Assembly (NCBI GenBank): GCA_903907745.1 | Contig: CAIVPF010000073.1 | Span: 1-64,000, forward strand | From: an uncultured Cytophagaceae bacterium | GTDB lineage: Bacteria; Bacteroidota; Bacteroidia; Cytophagales; Spirosomataceae | Direction of reading: 5' to 3' | DNA length: 64,000 nt | Shown: piece after piece, positions 62,637 to 64,000 of the stretch | Numbering within the stretch: the stretch's first letter is position 1 | Layout of the letters: every line of letters begins with the position of its first letter | Made by a program: the position numbers and the translations under genes | The notes under the pieces: generated by a model | What the model saw: the letters and a program-made list of their open reading frames with translations, nothing else | Told to the model about the DNA's origin: nothing | The model's database searches: none

Positions 62637-64000
62637 AGTTTTTTGTTCTTTTGTTTTTCATGGGCTTTTTTACCCTACCGCTGTTGGCAGGGCCTAAGGA
62701 AAAATTGGCCTTGCCCTCGGATGTGGTGCAGGCGATGCGGGAATTACCGAGTGCTTTGGATTTTAATATCGATGTAAAACCGATTTTGTCGGACAAATGC
62801 TTTTCGTGTCATGGACCGGATAAGGCTAAACAAAAGGCCGGTTTGCGTTTGGATATGTCAGACCATGCGTATGGGGAATTGCCTGAAAGTCCTGGAAAGT
62901 TCGCCATCGTGCGGGGTAATATAGGGAATAGTGAAATGGTGCACCGTATATTGTCGAAGGACCCCAAATATGTCATGCCATCACCCAAATCCCATTTAGA
63001 ATTATCGCCAAAGGAAAAGGCTGTTTTGGTCAAATGGATTCAAAACGGTGCGGAATATAAGCCCCATTGGGCATTTGTAAAGCCGATCAAAAAAGAAGTT
63101 CCTGAAGGCAAAAATCCAGTGGATTATTTTGTGCAGTCCAAATTAAAAGCGCTCAATTTAGGTAGCTCACCCAAGGCGAATCGTCATTTTTTATTGCGTC
63201 GCTTATCTTTTGATTTAACGGGTTTACCGCCTACGTCTCAGGAAATTCGGGAATTTGTGGAAGATTCAAGTCCGAATGCCTACGAAAAACAAGTAGATCG
63301 TTTATTAAATTCTGCGCATTTTGGGGAGCGGATGGCGGCTGACTGGTTGGACATCGCCCGATTCGCCGATTCGCATGGCTATACGATTGATCGGATTCGG
63401 GACATGTCGCCCTATCGCGATTGGGTGATTCAGGCATTTAATCGGAATATGCCTTATGATCGTTTTATTCATTACCAATTAGCTGGAGATTTAATGCCGA
63501 ATCCAAGCAAGGATATGTTGATCGCTACGGCCTTTAATCGCAATCATCCCCAAAATACGGAGGGAGGAATCGTGGAGGAAGAATTCCAAATGGAATATGT
63601 ATTGGATCGCGTGAATACCTTTGGTGATGCGTTTTTAGGCTTATCGACGGGATGTGCGCGCTGCCATGACCATAAATTCGACCCGATTTCGCAAAAAAAT
63701 TATTATCAATTAAGTAGTTTTTTTAATACCGTTCGCGAAGCTGGACAGATTTCCTATAATGACGATATGCCGAGTCCGACGATGTTGTTGCCAACGGCCA
63801 AGCAAGAAGAGGTGTTGACTTTCATTAAAACCAAGATTCAACGTGCGGAGGAAAAGCTAAAGGCACATCAGGTGGTGAATGAGGCGCGTAAAGGATGGTT
63901 GGCCTCTGAGGAAGCCAAAGGATTAGCCGCTGCCGCCCAACCTAGCACGCGCGGGCTTCAAGCGCATTTTTCATTCGAGGGTAATTTGACCTCAAAGCTT
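62633..64000 (+). CDS. DUF1549/PSCyt1 domain cytochrome protein, 3' end beyond window
   Basis: The open frame runs from ATG 62633 to the window edge (456 codons) and is absent from the ORF track because it is cut. It has a signal peptide (FFVLLFFMGFFTLPLLAG). A planctomycete-type cytochrome c domain follows, with the heme motif CFSCHGPDKAKQKAGLRL near residue 60. The DUF1549 domain follows (LRRLSFDLTGLPPTS, then GCARCHDHKFDP with a second CxxCH). The visible end (RGLQAHFSFEGNLTSK) looks like the start of a LamG-like domain; a DUF1553 domain would be expected next. Such proteins are typically found beside DUF1501 sulfatase-like proteins and act in the envelope, with unknown substrate. Confidence 0.88.
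   Translation, partial: MKFFVLLFFMGFFTLPLLAGPKEKLALPSDVVQAMRELPSALDFNIDVKPILSDKCFSCHGPDKAKQKAGLRLDMSDHAYGELPESPGKFAIVRGNIGNSEMVHRILSKDPKYVMPSPKSHLELSPKEKAVLVKWIQNGAEYKPHWAFVKPIKKEVPEGKNPVDYFVQSKLKALNLGSSPKANRHFLLRRLSFDLTGLPPTSQEIREFVEDSSPNAYEKQVDRLLNSAHFGERMAADWLDIARFADSHGYTIDRIRDMSPYRDWVIQAFNRNMPYDRFIHYQLAGDLMPNPSKDMLIATAFNRNHPQNTEGGIVEEEFQMEYVLDRVNTFGDAFLGLSTGCARCHDHKFDPISQKNYYQLSSFFNTVREAGQISYNDDMPSPTMLLPTAKQEEVLTFIKTKIQRAEEKLKAHQVVNEARKGWLASEEAKGLAAAAQPSTRGLQAHFSFEGNLTSKL

Overview
The window looks like chromosomal DNA of a pigmented, rod-type member of the phylum Bacteroidota, most likely order Cytophagales. The evidence is a gliding-motility lipoprotein (GldB), a protein with a type IX secretion (T9SS) sorting domain, promoters of the TTTG / TAnnTTTG type, the ExbB-ExbD-ExbD-TonB-PstS-TPR gene block, and small Bacteroidota-type proteins (DUF2795, DUF721). 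A freshwater genus such as Aquirufa or a relative would fit, but that is a guess. No phage, plasmid, insertion sequence, CRISPR array or defence island was recognised. Coding density is very high and neighbouring genes often overlap by a few bases.

Layout. 1-130: the 3' end of a 5S rRNA gene and its terminator. 131-481: a gene-free stretch with two short tandem-repeat families. 482-8342: a kelch-type membrane protein facing a valS-gldB-ABC exporter-fur operon, then a carotenoid hydroxylase (crtZ). 8346-11243: a sulfate assimilation operon cysH-cysD-cysN using an APS-type reductase. 11367-13420: an AlbA_2-domain protein translationally coupled to a lipoprotein that joins a cytochrome-like motif to a PHM-type copper monooxygenase. 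13627-17008: kup, a HIT protein and gpsA. 17093-22129: two convergent secreted polysaccharide-degrading enzymes, a GH2 glycosidase and a CE12-GH28 fusion. 22159-31465: a MoxR ATPase, EttA, a DUF349 protein, Mpl, arginine decarboxylase with a tiny lipoprotein, glpK and an aquaglyceroporin.

31559-44046: ruvB, a prolyl oligopeptidase, a T9SS cargo divergent from a histidine kinase/response regulator pair, then serS, aspartokinase, ribH, a TPR membrane protein, glpD and a DUF2795 protein. 44162-51371: cutC, ftsZ, an M28 peptidase, a thioredoxin-fold protein, a YifB/ComM ATPase and an LD-carboxypeptidase. 51452-54434: a three-gene glycan operon (GT2, polysaccharide deacetylase, GT87-like) and a DUF721 protein. 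54774-60793: the TonB energising module with a PstS-like lipoprotein and a large TPR protein. 60852-64000: a short-chain dehydrogenase, a DUF2231-LRR membrane protein and the first 456 codons of a DUF1549-type cytochrome protein cut by the window edge.

How it fits together. Glycerol and glycerol-3-phosphate metabolism is spread over three loci (gpsA, glpF-glpK, glpD). Cell envelope functions dominate: peptidoglycan recycling (mpl, LD-carboxypeptidase), division (ftsZ), TonB energisation, T9SS export and pectin-type polysaccharide breakdown. The items most worth a second look are the AlbA_2/copper-monooxygenase pair, the CE12-GH28 fusion, the heme-less DUF2231-LRR protein coupled to a DUF1549 cytochrome protein, a 43-residue lipoprotein missed by the ORF track, a terminator buried in the glpD coding region, and a palindromic repeat family with copies near 5S and at 19.9 kb.
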